From Anaerohalosphaeraceae bacterium (GTDB lineage Bacteria > Planctomycetota > Phycisphaerae > Sedimentisphaerales > Anaerohalosphaeraceae): a DNA stretch of 64,000 bases. Under the pieces are notes generated by a model, which saw nothing but the letters and a program-made list of their open reading frames with translations, searched no databases and was not told where the DNA came from. Below, one piece after another: positions 47,328 through 57,573 of this stretch. The position numbers were made by a program, and so were the translations under genes. The stretch lies in contig DAOSUR010000002.1 in the NCBI GenBank assembly GCA_035378985.1, positions 62,001 to 126,000 on the forward strand. Direction: 5' to 3'. Position 1 is the first letter of the stretch. Each line of letters begins with the position of its first letter.

Positions 47328-48989
47328 ATGCCGCAGGATCCCAAGTCGATTCGAATCGCATTAGGACAGGCCAATCCGACTGTCGGAGATTTAGAAGGCA
47401 ATTGCCGAAAAGCCCTGGATTTTGTTAAAACAGCACAGGAGAAAAAGGCCGATGTGCTGGTTCTTCCTGAGTTGTTTCTTTCCGGATATCCGCCGGAGGA
47501 TTTGCTGCATCGGCCCCGCTTTCTGCAGGATTGCCGCTCTGCGATGGAGCGTCTCTGCCCTCAGATTTCACAAATTACCCTGATTGTTGGCTGGCCTCAA
47601 ACCGAGTCGAACCGCCTCTACAATGCCGCAGCCGTCATTCGAGACGGCAAAATTCTCAAAAACTACCGAAAGGGCTGCCTTCCGAATTACGGGGTCTTTG
47701 ACGAAAAACGCTATTTTCACTCCGGTCAGGAGCCGGTGGTTGTCCAGGTCGGTTCTGTTCGGGTGGCCCTGACTATCTGTGAGGACATTTGGGAGTTGCC
47801 TTGGCTGGATGACTTTTTTCTGAAAATTCGGGGAGAATTCGACGCGGTTCTTTGTCTGGCGGCCTCTCCGTTTCATATGGGAAAGATTGAGGAACGCAGG
47901 AACGTCATTTCCCGCTGTGCCGTCCATTTCGGCTGTCCGCTGTTTTACTGCAATCTGATAGGCGGACAGGATGAGCTGATTTTCGACGGCCGCAGCATGG
48001 TGGTCGATGCTCAGGGCAAGACCCTTTTTCAGGCCGCCGGTTTTCAGGAAGATGTGCTGGTCTTTGACTGTTTCAAAAACGAAGACGGCACCCTTAAGAT
48101 AACCAGTCCGTTTGCCGCATCTTTTGAACAAACTCCTGCAGAACCGATGGAAGAGGTCTGGCAGGCCCTTGTCTTGGGTACAAAAGATTATGTCCGCAAA
48201 AACAGTTTTTCAAAGGTTCTGATTGGACTGAGCGGGGGGGTCGATTCGGCTTTGACGGCGGCCATTGCAGCGGAGGCGCTGGGACCGGAAAATGTAATTG
48301 GAATTTCTATGCCGTCCCGCTTTAACGCCGCCGAAACCCGTTCCGATGCTCAGACGGTCGCTGCGAATCTCGGTATCGGCTTTCATACCTTGCCGATTGA
48401 AGAGATTCTGTCCGCCTTCAGCCGGACGCTGTCGGCCGTAGAAGGATGGAATGAAGCCGGGTTGGCCTATGAGAATCTTCAGGCCCGGATTCGCGGGACT
48501 CTGCTGATGACCCTGTCCAATCAGTTCGGCTATCTTGTGCTGACCACCGGCAACAAGAGTGAAACAGCCGTTGGATACTCCACCCTTTACGGGGACACCG
48601 CCGGCGGATTTGCCGTAATTAAGGACGTGCCCAAAACCATGGTCTATCAGCTGTGCGATTATTACAACCGAATCAAAGGGAAAAAGGTGATACCGCAGAG
48701 TGTAATTGACCGCATTCCTACGGCGGAGCTCAGACCCAACCAGAAAGACAGAGATTCCCTCCCGGACTATCCTGTTCTCGATCAGATTTTGAAGGGGTTT
48801 ATTGAGGAAAAGCTCAGTCGGGATGAGCTGATTGCCCGCGGACTTCCCCGTCCGGAGGTGGAACGAGTGCTCCAGATGGTGGATCGGAATGAATACAAGC
48901 GCCGGCAGTCTCCGCCCGGCATTAAGATTACGCCCCGAGCATTCGGAAAAGACCGGAGGATGCCGATTACCAATCGATACAGAGGATAA
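47328..48989 (+). CDS. nadE: Glutamine-dependent NAD+ synthetase
   Basis: A 553-residue enzyme making NAD+ from deamido-NAD+, ATP and glutamine. The N-terminal nitrilase-type glutaminase carries the triad Glu48 (VLPELF), Lys115 (YRKGCLPN) and Cys151 (TICEDIWE). The C-terminal synthetase has the pyrophosphate loop GLSGGVDSALTAA near 296 and TTGNKSETAVGYSTLYGD. GGGAAAAGG precedes ATG 47328, 10 nt after gltD, so it is co-transcribed with the glutamate synthase genes; both consume glutamine. Confidence 0.95.
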   Translation: MPQDPKSIRIALGQANPTVGDLEGNCRKALDFVKTAQEKKADVLVLPELFLSGYPPEDLLHRPRFLQDCRSAMERLCPQISQITLIVGWPQTESNRLYNAAAVIRDGKILKNYRKGCLPNYGVFDEKRYFHSGQEPVVVQVGSVRVALTICEDIWELPWLDDFFLKIRGEFDAVLCLAASPFHMGKIEERRNVISRCAVHFGCPLFYCNLIGGQDELIFDGRSMVVDAQGKTLFQAAGFQEDVLVFDCFKNEDGTLKITSPFAASFEQTPAEPMEEVWQALVLGTKDYVRKNSFSKVLIGLSGGVDSALTAAIAAEALGPENVIGISMPSRFNAAETRSDAQTVAANLGIGFHTLPIEEILSAFSRTLSAVEGWNEAGLAYENLQARIRGTLLMTLSNQFGYLVLTTGNKSETAVGYSTLYGDTAGGFAVIKDVPKTMVYQLCDYYNRIKGKKVIPQSVIDRIPTAELRPNQKDRDSLPDYPVLDQILKGFIEEKLSRDELIARGLPRPEVERVLQMVDRNEYKRRQSPPGIKITPRAFGKDRRMPITNRYRG

Positions 48990-49000
48990 AAGAAAAGGTC

Positions 49001-49029
49001 TTGAATCGGACGCGCCAGTTCCCTATAAT
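49001..49029 (+). promoter_or_regulatory. Sigma-70 promoter of carBA
   Basis: TTGAAT (49001-49006) and a perfect TATAAT (49024-49029) with 17-bp spacing, starting a leader of about 55 nt before carB. Confidence 0.8.
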
Positions 49030-49090
49030 CCGGCGATTTTTTGAAAACACAGCGTCAAACAGGACGTAAATACCGACAGAAAGAAAACCA

Positions 49091-52000
49091 ATGCCCAAAC
49101 GCAGTGATATTCACAAAATTTTGATTATCGGCTCAGGCCCTATCGTCATCGGTCAGGCCTGTGAGTTTGATTATTCCGGTGCTCAGGCCTGCAAAGTCCT
49201 TCGAAAAGAGGGATTTAAGGTTGTTTTGGTCAACAGCAACCCGGCTACGATTATGACCGACCCGCAGATGGCCGACCGGACCTATATTGAGCCGATTACA
49301 CCGCAAATCGTTGCCCAAATTATCCAGCGGGAACGGCCGGATGCCCTGCTGCCGACGCTCGGCGGACAGACCGGCCTAAATACAGCCGTGGCCCTGGCGG
49401 AAAGCGGCGTCCTCAAAAAGTACGGCGTCAAGCTTCTCGGCGCCAATCTTCAGTCGATTAAGCGGGCCGAAGAACGCGACCGGTTTAAAAAAATTATTCA
49501 GAGCATCGGGCTGGAAGTGCCCGTCAGCGGCTATGCCCACACCGTCGAGGAGGCCCGGGAAATCGTCAAGGATATTGGTTTTCCGGCCATCATTCGTCCC
49601 TCCTATACACTGGGCGGAACCGGCGGAAATATCGCCTATAACGCAGAGGAATTTGAACGGTTCGTTCAGTGGGGGCTGGATTTGAGCCCCACGCACCAAA
49701 TCCTGATTGAACAGTCCGTCATCGGGTGGAAGGAGTATGAACTGGAGGTGATGCGGGACCGAAAAGACAATGTCGTGATTGTCTGTTCGATTGAAAATGT
49801 GGACCCGATGGGCATCCACACGGGCGACAGCATTACCGTCGCCCCGGCCCAGACCCTCACGGACAAAGAATACCAGATCATGCGGGATGCTGCCCTCAAA
49901 ATCATCCGCGCCATCGGCGTGGAAACCGGCGGCTCCAATATCCAGTTTGCCGTCAACCCCGAAAACGGCAAAATGGTTGTCATTGAAATGAACCCGCGGG
50001 TCTCCCGAAGTTCGGCCCTTGCTTCCAAGGCCACGGGCTTTCCGATTGCCAAAATTGCCTCGCTGCTGGCCGTCGGATATACGCTGGATGAAATCCCCAA
50101 CGACATCACCAAAAAGACGCCGGCCTGCTTTGAACCGACGATTGATTATGTGGTGACCAAATGGCCGCGGTTTACCTTTGAGAAGTTTCCGCAGACCGCT
50201 CCGGAGCTGACCATCCAGATGAAGTCCGTCGGCGAGGCGATGGCCATCGGACGCACCATGAAGGAGTCGCTTCAGAAAGCCATCCGTTCGCTCGAAATCA
50301 GCCGGTATTCTCTGGATGGCAAACACCTCACGGAGAATCTGTCCAAAGTGGAGCTCATTTCCAAGCTTCGTTCAATGCGGTGGGACAAAATGTGGTATAT
50401 CGCCGAGGGGTTCCGGCGGGGGCTTTCCACGGAGCAGATTTATGAATATACAAAAATTGACCGGTGGTTTCTGGACCACATTCGAGAGATTGTTCATCTT
50501 GAAAAGGAACTCAAATCGGCATCCAAACCTCTGAAAGCTCCCTTTGTCGAAAAGCTCAAAAAAGCGGGCTTCAGCGACAAATATATTGCGGAACAGCTGG
50601 GGGTTTCCGAAATCGAATTTCGCACGTATCGCAAGCAGCAGGGCATTCGTCCTGTTTATAAGAAGGTCGATACCTGCGGGGCGGAGTTTGAAGCCCAGAC
50701 CCCTTACCTGTATTCAACGTATGAAGAGGAGTGCGAGGCCGCTCCGACGACGCTTCGGAAGGTGATGATTCTGGGCGGCGGCCCCAACCGAATCGGACAG
50801 GGAATCGAGTTTGACTACTGCTGCTGTCATGCGGCCTTTGCGCTGCGTGAAATCGGCATCGAATCCATCATGGTCAACTGCAACCCCGAAACAGTCAGCA
50901 CGGATTATGACACCTCCGACCGGCTGTATTTTGAGCCGTTGACATTTGAAGATGTGATGAACATTGTGGAGACGGAACATCCGGACGGAGTGATTGTTCA
51001 GTTAGGCGGTCAGACACCCCTGAAACTGGCTACCCCGCTCCGCAAGGCCGGTGTGCCGATTATCGGGACCTCTCCGGAAAGCATCGACATTGCGGAAGAC
51101 CGGGAGAAGTTCAACCGGCTGATTCGGAAGCTGCGGCTTCGGCAGCCTGCCGGAGGCAGTGCTACGACCTATGCCGAAGCCCTGAAAATCGCCAAGAAAA
51201 TCGGGTTTCCGCTTCTGGTTCGGCCGTCCTTTGTGCTCGGCGGACGGGCAATGGATATCGTCTATAATGAGGAGGCCTTCCGCGCTTCGGTGCAGGAGGC
51301 CTTTGAGGCCGCCGAAGGGCATCCGGTCCTGATTGACCAGTTCCTCAATGATGCGACGGAGCTGGATGTCGATGCGATTTGTGACGGCAAGACCGTTGTG
51401 ATCGGCGGTATTATGGAGCATATCGAAGAGGCCGGCATCCATTCCGGCGACAGCGCCTGCATCCTGCCGACTTTTTCTCTGCCCAAGCCTGTAATAGCGG
51501 ATATTAAACGCCAGACCAAACAATTGGCCCTGGCCCTGAACGTCAAAGGTCTGATTAATATCCAGTTTGCCGTCAAGGACAATCAGGTTTATATCCTCGA
51601 GGTCAATCCGCGGGCCTCCCGAACCATTCCGTTTGTCAGCAAGGCCATTGGAGTTCCGCTGGCCAAGCTGGCTGCCAAGGTGATGGCCGGGATGACCCTC
51701 AAACAGCTCGGGTTTACACGCGAAGTGGTGCGTCCGTACTATTCCGTCAAAGAGGCGGTCTTCCCCTTCCTGAAGTTTCCAGGTGCGGATGTCATTTTAG
51801 GCCCTGAAATGCTCTCGACCGGCGAGGTGATGGGCATCAGTGAGGATATCGGAATCGCTTATGCCAAATCCCAAATAGCCGCCGGCAATCCGCTGCCCAC
51901 CGGGGGAACGGTCTTTATCAGCGTCAAAGATGCCGACAAACCAAAAGCTGTGGACATTGCGAGGCGATTCCACGAAATGGGCTTTAAGATTATAGCCACG

Positions 52001-52297
52001 CGGGGGACTTGCATTACCCTGATTGAGAACAATATTCCCTCGGAGTTTGTTCGCAAAATGAATGAAGGCCGACCGAATATTGTGGACCGTATTATCAACG
52101 GTCAGGTGGATTTGATTATCAATACCACCATCGGCGAGCAGACGATTCGGGATTCTTTCCCCATTCGCCGTGCCGCGGTGGACCATCAGGTGCCGTATGC
52201 CACCACAATTCGGGCAGCGGCGGCCATTGTTCAGGCGATTGAGGCAATGCGGAAGAAGAAAATTACAGTCAAACCGATTCAGCTGTATTACCGGTAA
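49091..52297 (+). CDS. carB: Carbamoyl phosphate synthetase, large subunit
   Basis: A 1068-residue large subunit, normal length, with two ATP-grasp halves that phosphorylate bicarbonate and carbamate. Landmarks: [22 protein letters not shown] and the second-half repeat [30 protein letters not shown] and [13 protein letters not shown]-grasp [11 protein letters not shown] and [11 protein letters not shown], and a C-terminal methylglyoxal-synthase-like allosteric domain (about 935-1068). The product feeds pyrimidine and arginine synthesis. carB comes before carA, the reverse of the common carAB order. Confidence 0.97.
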   Translation: MPKRSDIHKILIIGSGPIVIGQACEFDYSGAQACKVLRKEGFKVVLVNSNPATIMTDPQMADRTYIEPITPQIVAQIIQRERPDALLPTLGGQTGLNTAVALAESGVLKKYGVKLLGANLQSIKRAEERDRFKKIIQSIGLEVPVSGYAHTVEEAREIVKDIGFPAIIRPSYTLGGTGGNIAYNAEEFERFVQWGLDLSPTHQILIEQSVIGWKEYELEVMRDRKDNVVIVCSIENVDPMGIHTGDSITVAPAQTLTDKEYQIMRDAALKIIRAIGVETGGSNIQFAVNPENGKMVVIEMNPRVSRSSALASKATGFPIAKIASLLAVGYTLDEIPNDITKKTPACFEPTIDYVVTKWPRFTFEKFPQTAPELTIQMKSVGEAMAIGRTMKESLQKAIRSLEISRYSLDGKHLTENLSKVELISKLRSMRWDKMWYIAEGFRRGLSTEQIYEYTKIDRWFLDHIREIVHLEKELKSASKPLKAPFVEKLKKAGFSDKYIAEQLGVSEIEFRTYRKQQGIRPVYKKVDTCGAEFEAQTPYLYSTYEEECEAAPTTLRKVMILGGGPNRIGQGIEFDYCCCHAAFALREIGIESIMVNCNPETVSTDYDTSDRLYFEPLTFEDVMNIVETEHPDGVIVQLGGQTPLKLATPLRKAGVPIIGTSPESIDIAEDREKFNRLIRKLRLRQPAGGSATTYAEALKIAKKIGFPLLVRPSFVLGGRAMDIVYNEEAFRASVQEAFEAAEGHPVLIDQFLNDATELDVDAICDGKTVVIGGIMEHIEEAGIHSGDSACILPTFSLPKPVIADIKRQTKQLALALNVKGLINIQFAVKDNQVYILEVNPRASRTIPFVSKAIGVPLAKLAAKVMAGMTLKQLGFTREVVRPYYSVKEAVFPFLKFPGADVILGPEMLSTGEVMGISEDIGIAYAKSQIAAGNPLPTGGTVFISVKDADKPKAVDIARRFHEMGFKIIATRGTCITLIENNIPSEFVRKMNEGRPNIVDRIINGQVDLIINTTIGEQTIRDSFPIRRAAVDHQVPYATTIRAAAAIVQAIEAMRKKKITVKPIQLYYR

Positions 52298-52306
52298 GGG
52301 AGCAAT

Positions 52307-53425
52307 ATGTCCAAAGCGATTTTACTGCTCGAAGACGGAACGGTTTTTGAAGGCACTTCTTTCGGTGCCGTCGGAACGGTCTGCGGCGAAGTCGTGTTCA
52401 ATACGGCGATGACCGGCTACCAGGAAATCCTGACCGACCCGTCCTATCATGAACAGATTATGACCATGACCTATCCGATGATCGGAAATACCGGCACCAA
52501 CGATTTGGATTGGGAATCCCGGAAGATTTTCTGTGCCGGGCTGATTGTCAAAGAGGCCTGTCCCTATCCGAGCAATTGGCGGAGCCGAAAGACGCTTTCC
52601 GCCTATCTGAAAGACAGCAGGGTGGTCGGTCTGGAGGGCATCGACACCCGCAAACTCGTCCGCCATATCCGCACCCAGGGGGCGATGCGGGGTATCCTCT
52701 CGTCGGAGGAGTTCAGCATTTCGGTTTTGCGGAATCGGCTGGAGGCCTATCCAGGGCTTGTCGGTCGCGATATTGTCAGTGAGGTCAGCTCCGAACGGCC
52801 GTATCGATGGGATAAAGGGTTTGTGGATGTTCTCCGCGGGGAGGAAATTCGCCCGTCCGTCCGGTATTCGGTAGTGGCCTATGACTTCGGCATCAAGCAG
52901 AATATCCTGCGGCTGCTTCGTTCACACGGCTGTGCTGTTGAGGTCGTTCCCGCGCATACTCCTGCTGAAAAAGTTCTGGCTCGAAAACCCGATGGAGTTT
53001 TCCTGAGCAACGGCCCCGGAGACCCGGCGGCCCTGACCTTTGCGGTTGAAACGGTTCGGGCTCTGCTGGGGAAAGTGCCGATTTTTGGAATTTGTCTGGG
53101 GCATCAATTGCTGGCCCTGGCTCTCGGCGGCAAAACCTATAAACTCAAGTTCGGTCACCGCGGCGCCAATCACCCTGTGAAAAACCTTGAAACCGGATGC
53201 ATTGAGATTACCAGCCAGAATCACGGCTTCTGCGTAGATTTGGATTCCCTGAAGGGTACGGGCGCCAAAATGACGCATCTGAATCTCAATGACATGACCA
53301 GCGAAGGGCTCTCCGTCAAAAAGAAAAAGGCCTTTTCCGTCCAGTATCATCCGGAGGCCTCCCCGGGGCCGCACGATTTGCGGTATCTTTTCGAGCAATT
53401 TGCTGACTGGATGGGCAAACGCTGA
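52307..53425 (+). CDS. carA: Carbamoyl phosphate synthetase, small (glutaminase) subunit
   Basis: A 372-residue subunit that releases ammonia from glutamine for CarB. It has the N-terminal CPSase small-chain domain ([17 protein letters not shown]) and a class I glutamine amidotransferase with Cys263 (GICLGHQ), His348 and Glu350 ([10 protein letters not shown]). AAGGGAG precedes ATG 52307, 9 nt after carB. The gene ends 17 nt before the convergent tRNA-Arg gene; no terminator is evident between them. Confidence 0.97.
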   Translation: MSKAILLLEDGTVFEGTSFGAVGTVCGEVVFNTAMTGYQEILTDPSYHEQIMTMTYPMIGNTGTNDLDWESRKIFCAGLIVKEACPYPSNWRSRKTLSAYLKDSRVVGLEGIDTRKLVRHIRTQGAMRGILSSEEFSISVLRNRLEAYPGLVGRDIVSEVSSERPYRWDKGFVDVLRGEEIRPSVRYSVVAYDFGIKQNILRLLRSHGCAVEVVPAHTPAEKVLARKPDGVFLSNGPGDPAALTFAVETVRALLGKVPIFGICLGHQLLALALGGKTYKLKFGHRGANHPVKNLETGCIEITSQNHGFCVDLDSLKGTGAKMTHLNLNDMTSEGLSVKKKKAFSVQYHPEASPGPHDLRYLFEQFADWMGKR

Positions 53426-53441
53426 ATCGCTTCGGCCTGAC

Positions 53442-53515
<74 letters not shown>

Positions 53516-53526
53516 ATCTCGGCTAT

Positions 53527-53555
53527 ACTATACCTCCAAAGGCCTCCGGCCGCAA
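53527..53555 (-). promoter_or_regulatory. Putative promoter of the tRNA-Arg gene
   Basis: Read on the minus strand: TTGCGG (53555-53550), 17-bp spacer, TATAGT (53532-53527), with the tRNA 5' end 11 nt further on. The -35 is weak, the -10 good. Confidence 0.5.
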
Positions 53556-53585
53556 GAGAAAGCTTGCTTTTGAGGACAGCTGCGT

Positions 53586-54167
53586 ATGAAAAAGGACTTT
53601 GTCGTAATTGTTTCCGGACTGCCTCGTTCTGGGACCTCGATGATGATGCGGGCGCTGGAGGCAGGGGGGGTGCCGGTTCTGGCGGACCATATCCGAAAAC
53701 CCGATGAGGACAATCCCCGCGGTTATTATGAATTTGAGCCGGTCAAAAAGACCAAGGAAGACCCTTCGTGGCTTCAGCAGGCCCCCGGCAAGGCCGTCAA
53801 GATGGTTTACCGGCTTCTTTATGACCTGCCGGCAGGGTATCAGTATCGTGTTCTTTTTATGCAGCGGGATATTCAGGAAGTCCTGGCTTCTCAGCGGAAA
53901 ATGCTGTTAAGAGCCGGCAAAACCGTCGCCCCTGAAGAAGATGCCCAAATGGCCGTCTTGTTTGAGTCGGAATTAGCCCGCTGCCGACAGTGGCTCGCCC
54001 GTCAGCCCCATTTTTCTGTCTTTTATGTCGATTATCGAGCGATGATTGAAAACCCGCTGGCCCAATCTCAGCAAATCAGCGATTTCTTAGGCGGCGGCCT
54101 CAATGTCCAGGCGATGGCGGCCAGCGTGGATCCAGCCCTTTACCGAAACCGCAACCCCTCTGCTTAG
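53586..54167 (+). CDS. Small sulfotransferase-like P-loop protein
   Basis: A 193-residue protein starting with VIVSGLPRSGTSMMMRALE, the PAPS 5'-phosphosulfate loop of sulfotransferases (about 6-24). Later features fit the fold: YRVLFMQRDIQEVLASQ (3'-phosphate contact Arg near 93) and FYVDYRAMIENP. It is shorter than most sulfotransferases (250-300 residues) but is a known compact form in bacteria. Acceptor unknown. It is convergent with the minus-strand GNAT/aminotransferase gene, their stops overlapping by 4 nt. Confidence 0.75.
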   Translation: MKKDFVVIVSGLPRSGTSMMMRALEAGGVPVLADHIRKPDEDNPRGYYEFEPVKKTKEDPSWLQQAPGKAVKMVYRLLYDLPAGYQYRVLFMQRDIQEVLASQRKMLLRAGKTVAPEEDAQMAVLFESELARCRQWLARQPHFSVFYVDYRAMIENPLAQSQQISDFLGGGLNVQAMAASVDPALYRNRNPSA

Positions 54168-55771
54168 AGAAGCTGCTTGAGGATGTCCAGAAGGGGGCGA
54201 AGACGACTTTGGGAAACAGGGCTCATCAGACAAATCTGTATCCAGTTTCTCTCTAATAGATAACCGCTCTCGTAGCTGACCCAGAACCCTGCCTTTTTCA
54301 GGGAGTCTCCGATTGTTCGGGAATTGTGCGGTTTCTGCAACGGCAGCGTCAGAATCCCCGGACATGCCTTTTCCTCCGATACGAGCGGCGACAACCCCAG
54401 AACAGATAGTTTTTTCCGGAGCCATCGGTCGAGAGAGGCGATTTGTGAATGACGGCACGAATAATCACATTCATTCAGAGCTGCCGATAAGGCCTTCACC
54501 CAGTTGGAGGCAATCGTAAACGGCACACCGTCGGCCTGTTCATAAGCATAGAGGTCTAAATAAGCCGGCAGCGGTCTGCTCGGTGGGGTCAGCGTATGAT
54601 TATAAAAGACCAATGCCAGACCGGCTGCAGAACGCAGGCCTTTTGAACTGCAGGCCGAGGCCAGATACACATCACTCAAGTCAAGAGGCACGTTGCCGAC
54701 GGCACTGATGCAGTCCAGACAAAGGTGCAGACGATACCGGCGGGCAAGGCCTTTCAGCAGGGTCAGGTCATTCAGCATTCCCGTAGAGGTTTCACAGCAG
54801 ACGGCCCATATCCATCTCAGCGATGAAATCTGCTCGATCGTTTGGCGAAGAACAGATTCCTCGAAAGCATTTCCCCACGGCAGCCGCAGCGTTTCAAAGT
54901 CCAGCCCGAACCGGCCGGCCTGATGGATAAGCCGCTCGCCGAATTCCCCGTTGGACAAAATCAGTCCCTTGCCCGCCAGCAAAGTCAGCTGCGCGGCAAT
55001 GGCTTCATTGGCCAGCGTACCGGAGCCGGTCAGAATCTGCACGAATTTGGCCCCAACCAATTTTGTAAGCTGCTCCTGTGTCTGACGATGCAGCTGCATG
55101 TATTCTCTGCTTCGGTGAGAGATAGGCGGTGCGGCCAGGGCATCCCGGACAGTCCGGGACAGTTCTACCGGGCCCGGAAGCAGATTGACCGGGACAACGT
55201 TTTGCGGCACAAAGGAGGTTTTGGCGGCGGCGTGATGCTCAACCGTCAGGTACATCGGCTGAAACCGGGCCTGTCCGCTGCCGACAATCGGGCCGAACGG
55301 AACAAAGCCCAAATGCCGATACAGCGGCACCTGATTCAAATAGCCGCTGATTAAAGCCGTATCGTATCCTTGTTCAAGACAATAGGCAGTGGCTTTAGCC
55401 AGCAGACCCCGGACGATTCGGCTGCGGCGGGCATCCTTCTTCACAGCCAACAGACGAACCTCACAGGGCGTCAGCCCTTCCGGAAGATAGGCATCCAGAT
55501 TTTCCAGTTTTTTGTCGAGCGAAAAAGGACGCTTTCCCCGCACAGCCAGCATCCCGAGTACCTGCTGGTCTTTCGTACAGATTATGTAGGTGTTTTCGTC
55601 GTGAAACGCGTCTCGAAGGATTCGATGAGGGTTGGCGGGGTGCTGCGGGATTTCCTCTACGAAGGTTTCATAATTCAGCGAGAGGATTTGCTCAAACTCC
55701 CAGGGCTCACTGGCAATCTTAAAGGTGTATCCTTCGGTCAGAGTTTCGGTCATGGTTTTTCCCATCTCCAT
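54164..55771 (-). CDS. GNAT acyltransferase-like domain fused to class V aminotransferase
   Basis: A 535-residue two-domain protein. The first about 175 residues are a GNAT-like acyltransferase domain (NYETFVEEIPQH near the start, YIICTKDQQVLGMLAVRG, EVRLLAVKKDARRS, PLYRHLGFVPFG), somewhat like N-acyl amino acid synthases. The rest is a class V PLP aminotransferase of the alanine-glyoxylate type, with NLLPGPVELS at its start, LTGSGTLANE, CLDCISAVGNVPLDL and the PLP lysine in ACSSKGLRSAAG. The start lies inside the 3' end of plsY; ATG 55771 is favoured by GAGGGAG 9 nt upstream, ATG 55753 is possible. Product and substrate are unknown; coupling of amination and N-acylation is a reasonable guess. 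Confidence 0.78.
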   Translation of the reverse strand: MEMGKTMTETLTEGYTFKIASEPWEFEQILSLNYETFVEEIPQHPANPHRILRDAFHDENTYIICTKDQQVLGMLAVRGKRPFSLDKKLENLDAYLPEGLTPCEVRLLAVKKDARRSRIVRGLLAKATAYCLEQGYDTALISGYLNQVPLYRHLGFVPFGPIVGSGQARFQPMYLTVEHHAAAKTSFVPQNVVPVNLLPGPVELSRTVRDALAAPPISHRSREYMQLHRQTQEQLTKLVGAKFVQILTGSGTLANEAIAAQLTLLAGKGLILSNGEFGERLIHQAGRFGLDFETLRLPWGNAFEESVLRQTIEQISSLRWIWAVCCETSTGMLNDLTLLKGLARRYRLHLCLDCISAVGNVPLDLSDVYLASACSSKGLRSAAGLALVFYNHTLTPPSRPLPAYLDLYAYEQADGVPFTIASNWVKALSAALNECDYSCRHSQIASLDRWLRKKLSVLGLSPLVSEEKACPGILTLPLQKPHNSRTIGDSLKKAGFWVSYESGYLLERNWIQICLMSPVSQSRLRPLLDILKQLL

Positions 55772-56366
55772 AAGCTCCATCTCCCTCTGAACTGTTTTTG
55801 CCTGCATAGAGCGCAATCAGATTCTTCCGATGGGCCAGCAGAATCAGGGCCGCCCAACCAGTCAAAATCCCCGTGGTGCTTCTTGGCAGTCCCAGCAGAA
55901 AGGAAACAGCCGGGACTGCGAGCACCGCAATCATTCCGCTAAGCATATAGCGCCGGCTCAGGAAATACAAGACCGCACATACCAGAAAACTTCCTATCGT
56001 AAGCTGCCAGTCAAAGACCAAAAGGGCCCCTAAGGACACCCCGAGTCCTTTTCCTCCGCGAAAGGCAAGCTGAATCGGGAAGATATGTCCGATGGCGGCG
56101 GCCAGAATACAGAGGGCTTTTACAGGAGCTGAAACCCCCAGACCCCAGGCGGCCAAACTCGCCGCTGCTCCCCGCAGAATATCTGCGGCCAGCACAGCCC
56201 AAAACCCCCATCGCCCCAGAAGCCGCCCGACGTTTCGCGCGCCGGCCGAACCGCTGCCGACGGTGCGGATATCCTGTCCGGTCTTCCATCGCACCAGATA
56301 ATACCCCGATACCAGACACCCTAATCCATAACTGAGCAAAACCGCCAGGACATTTTTCCACAGCAT
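55719..56366 (-). CDS. plsY: Acyl-phosphate:glycerol-3-phosphate acyltransferase
   Basis: A 215-residue polytopic membrane enzyme that acylates glycerol-3-phosphate at position 1 from acyl-phosphate, starting phospholipid synthesis. The three PlsY motifs are seen: SGYYLVRWKTGQDIRTVGSGSAGARNVGR (first cytosolic/extracytosolic loop), AAAIGHIFPIQLAFRGGKG with its His, and the later loop before the last helix. About five to six helices. The C-terminus is about 15-20 residues longer than usual and overlaps the next gene's start by about 50 nt. It begins 2 nt after the rlmN stop. Confidence 0.9.
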   Translation of the reverse strand: MLWKNVLAVLLSYGLGCLVSGYYLVRWKTGQDIRTVGSGSAGARNVGRLLGRWGFWAVLAADILRGAAASLAAWGLGVSAPVKALCILAAAIGHIFPIQLAFRGGKGLGVSLGALLVFDWQLTIGSFLVCAVLYFLSRRYMLSGMIAVLAVPAVSFLLGLPRSTTGILTGWAALILLAHRKNLIALYAGKNSSEGDGAYGDGKNHDRNSDRRIHL

Positions 56367-56368
56367 TG

Positions 56369-57418
56369 TCAGCCGCTTCCTTTCTTGTCCAGACCTTTGA
56401 GCCGCTGGGCTCCCAATTGTCCGCAGGCTGCCAGAATCGAACGGCCCCTCTTAAACCGAATCACTGTCTCGATTCCCGCCTTTTCCAGTCGGGCGGCGAA
56501 CGCCTTGATTCGAGCCGGAGGACTGCCTTCATACGGACAGCCCGGATAGGGATTCATTTCAATCAAGTTTACATTGGCTTTCAGATTCCCTATCAGACGA
56601 ATCAGCAGGGTTGCGTCTTCGTGGGAATCGTTTGTGTCCTTGAGCATACAGTATTCAAAGGTCACCCGCCTGCCGGTCTGTTTCTGGTAATACCGAATGG
56701 CCTCCATCAGCCGTTTGAGCGGTTCTTTGCGGGCAATCGGCATTAATTCCTGCCGCAGAAGGTTATCCGCCGAATGCAGCGAAATCGCCAGCCGCGGCTG
56801 AACAGTCCATTCCGTCATCCGCCGAATCGGCTCCGCCAGCCCGCACGTAGAGACGGTGATGTGCCGCATCCCCAGAAACCGCCCCTTTTCATCGTGGAGA
56901 ATCTCCAGCGACCGGGCCGTTTCTTCCGCATTGTCCAGCGGTTCCCCCATTCCCATATAGACCAGATTGTCTGCGGGCCCTGATTCAGATTCAATCTGAT
57001 AAACCTGCTCGACAATCTCTGCTGCGGTCAGGTTGCGCTCAAAAGGAATCCGCCCTGTTGCGCAGAAACGACACCCCATCCGACAGCCCGACTGGGTCGA
57101 TAAACACAGCGTAACCCGCCCTTTATCCGTCAGCCGTACGCTTTCTATCGAACCCCCGTCCGGCAGGCCGAACAGATATTTGGCAGTTCCGTCCGGGTCT
57201 GTCTGCTTTTCAAGAAGGGTCAGTGAGGATATCCGATATCCTGAGTCCGCTAACTGCTTGCGAAACGATTTTGATAGGGGAGTAATCCGGTCAAGATTAG
57301 AGATATGCTTCTGATGGATAAAGGTAAACAAATAGTCCGCACAGTATGGTTTCTGTCCGAGCCCGACAACCAGCTCGGCCAACTCCGCCCGTGTTTTATT
57401 CTTCAAATCATAATCCAT
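56369..57418 (-). CDS. rlmN: 23S rRNA (adenine2503-C2)-methyltransferase
   Basis: A 349-residue radical SAM methyltransferase that modifies A2503 of 23S rRNA (and, in some bacteria, tRNA). The 4Fe-4S cluster cysteines are C112, C116 and C119 in SGCRMGCRFCATG. Downstream: YMGMGEPLDN, STCGLAEPIRRM, FEYCMLKDTNDS with the methyl-carrying cysteine side, and C-terminal RSILAACGQLGAQ. ATG 57418 is preferred to TTG 57427. First gene of a minus-strand operon with plsY and the GNAT/aminotransferase fusion. Confidence 0.95.
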   Translation of the reverse strand: MDYDLKNKTRAELAELVVGLGQKPYCADYLFTFIHQKHISNLDRITPLSKSFRKQLADSGYRISSLTLLEKQTDPDGTAKYLFGLPDGGSIESVRLTDKGRVTLCLSTQSGCRMGCRFCATGRIPFERNLTAAEIVEQVYQIESESGPADNLVYMGMGEPLDNAEETARSLEILHDEKGRFLGMRHITVSTCGLAEPIRRMTEWTVQPRLAISLHSADNLLRQELMPIARKEPLKRLMEAIRYYQKQTGRRVTFEYCMLKDTNDSHEDATLLIRLIGNLKANVNLIEMNPYPGCPYEGSPPARIKAFAARLEKAGIETVIRFKRGRSILAACGQLGAQRLKGLDKKGSG

Positions 57419-57573
57419 CCTGTTCAATATAATAACACAATCTCATTTTTGGGGAAATCGGAAACACAATCAAACGATATTTACCTGTTTTCCATATCTT
57501 CAAGTCTGGATTCCCGCCTGCACGAAACCGTCAAGGAGTAGCGAGGGGAATGACAGCGGGTTATAATTAGATA

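Noticed and set aside
49091..53425. Reversed carB-carA order as a sign of rearrangement or transfer.
   Set aside because: Both genes are full length with normal motifs and a shared promoter; gene order varies among bacteria.
55772..55816. Longer N-terminus for the GNAT/aminotransferase fusion starting at TTG 55816.
   Set aside because: It would extend the overlap with plsY; a good Shine-Dalgarno supports ATG 55771 instead.
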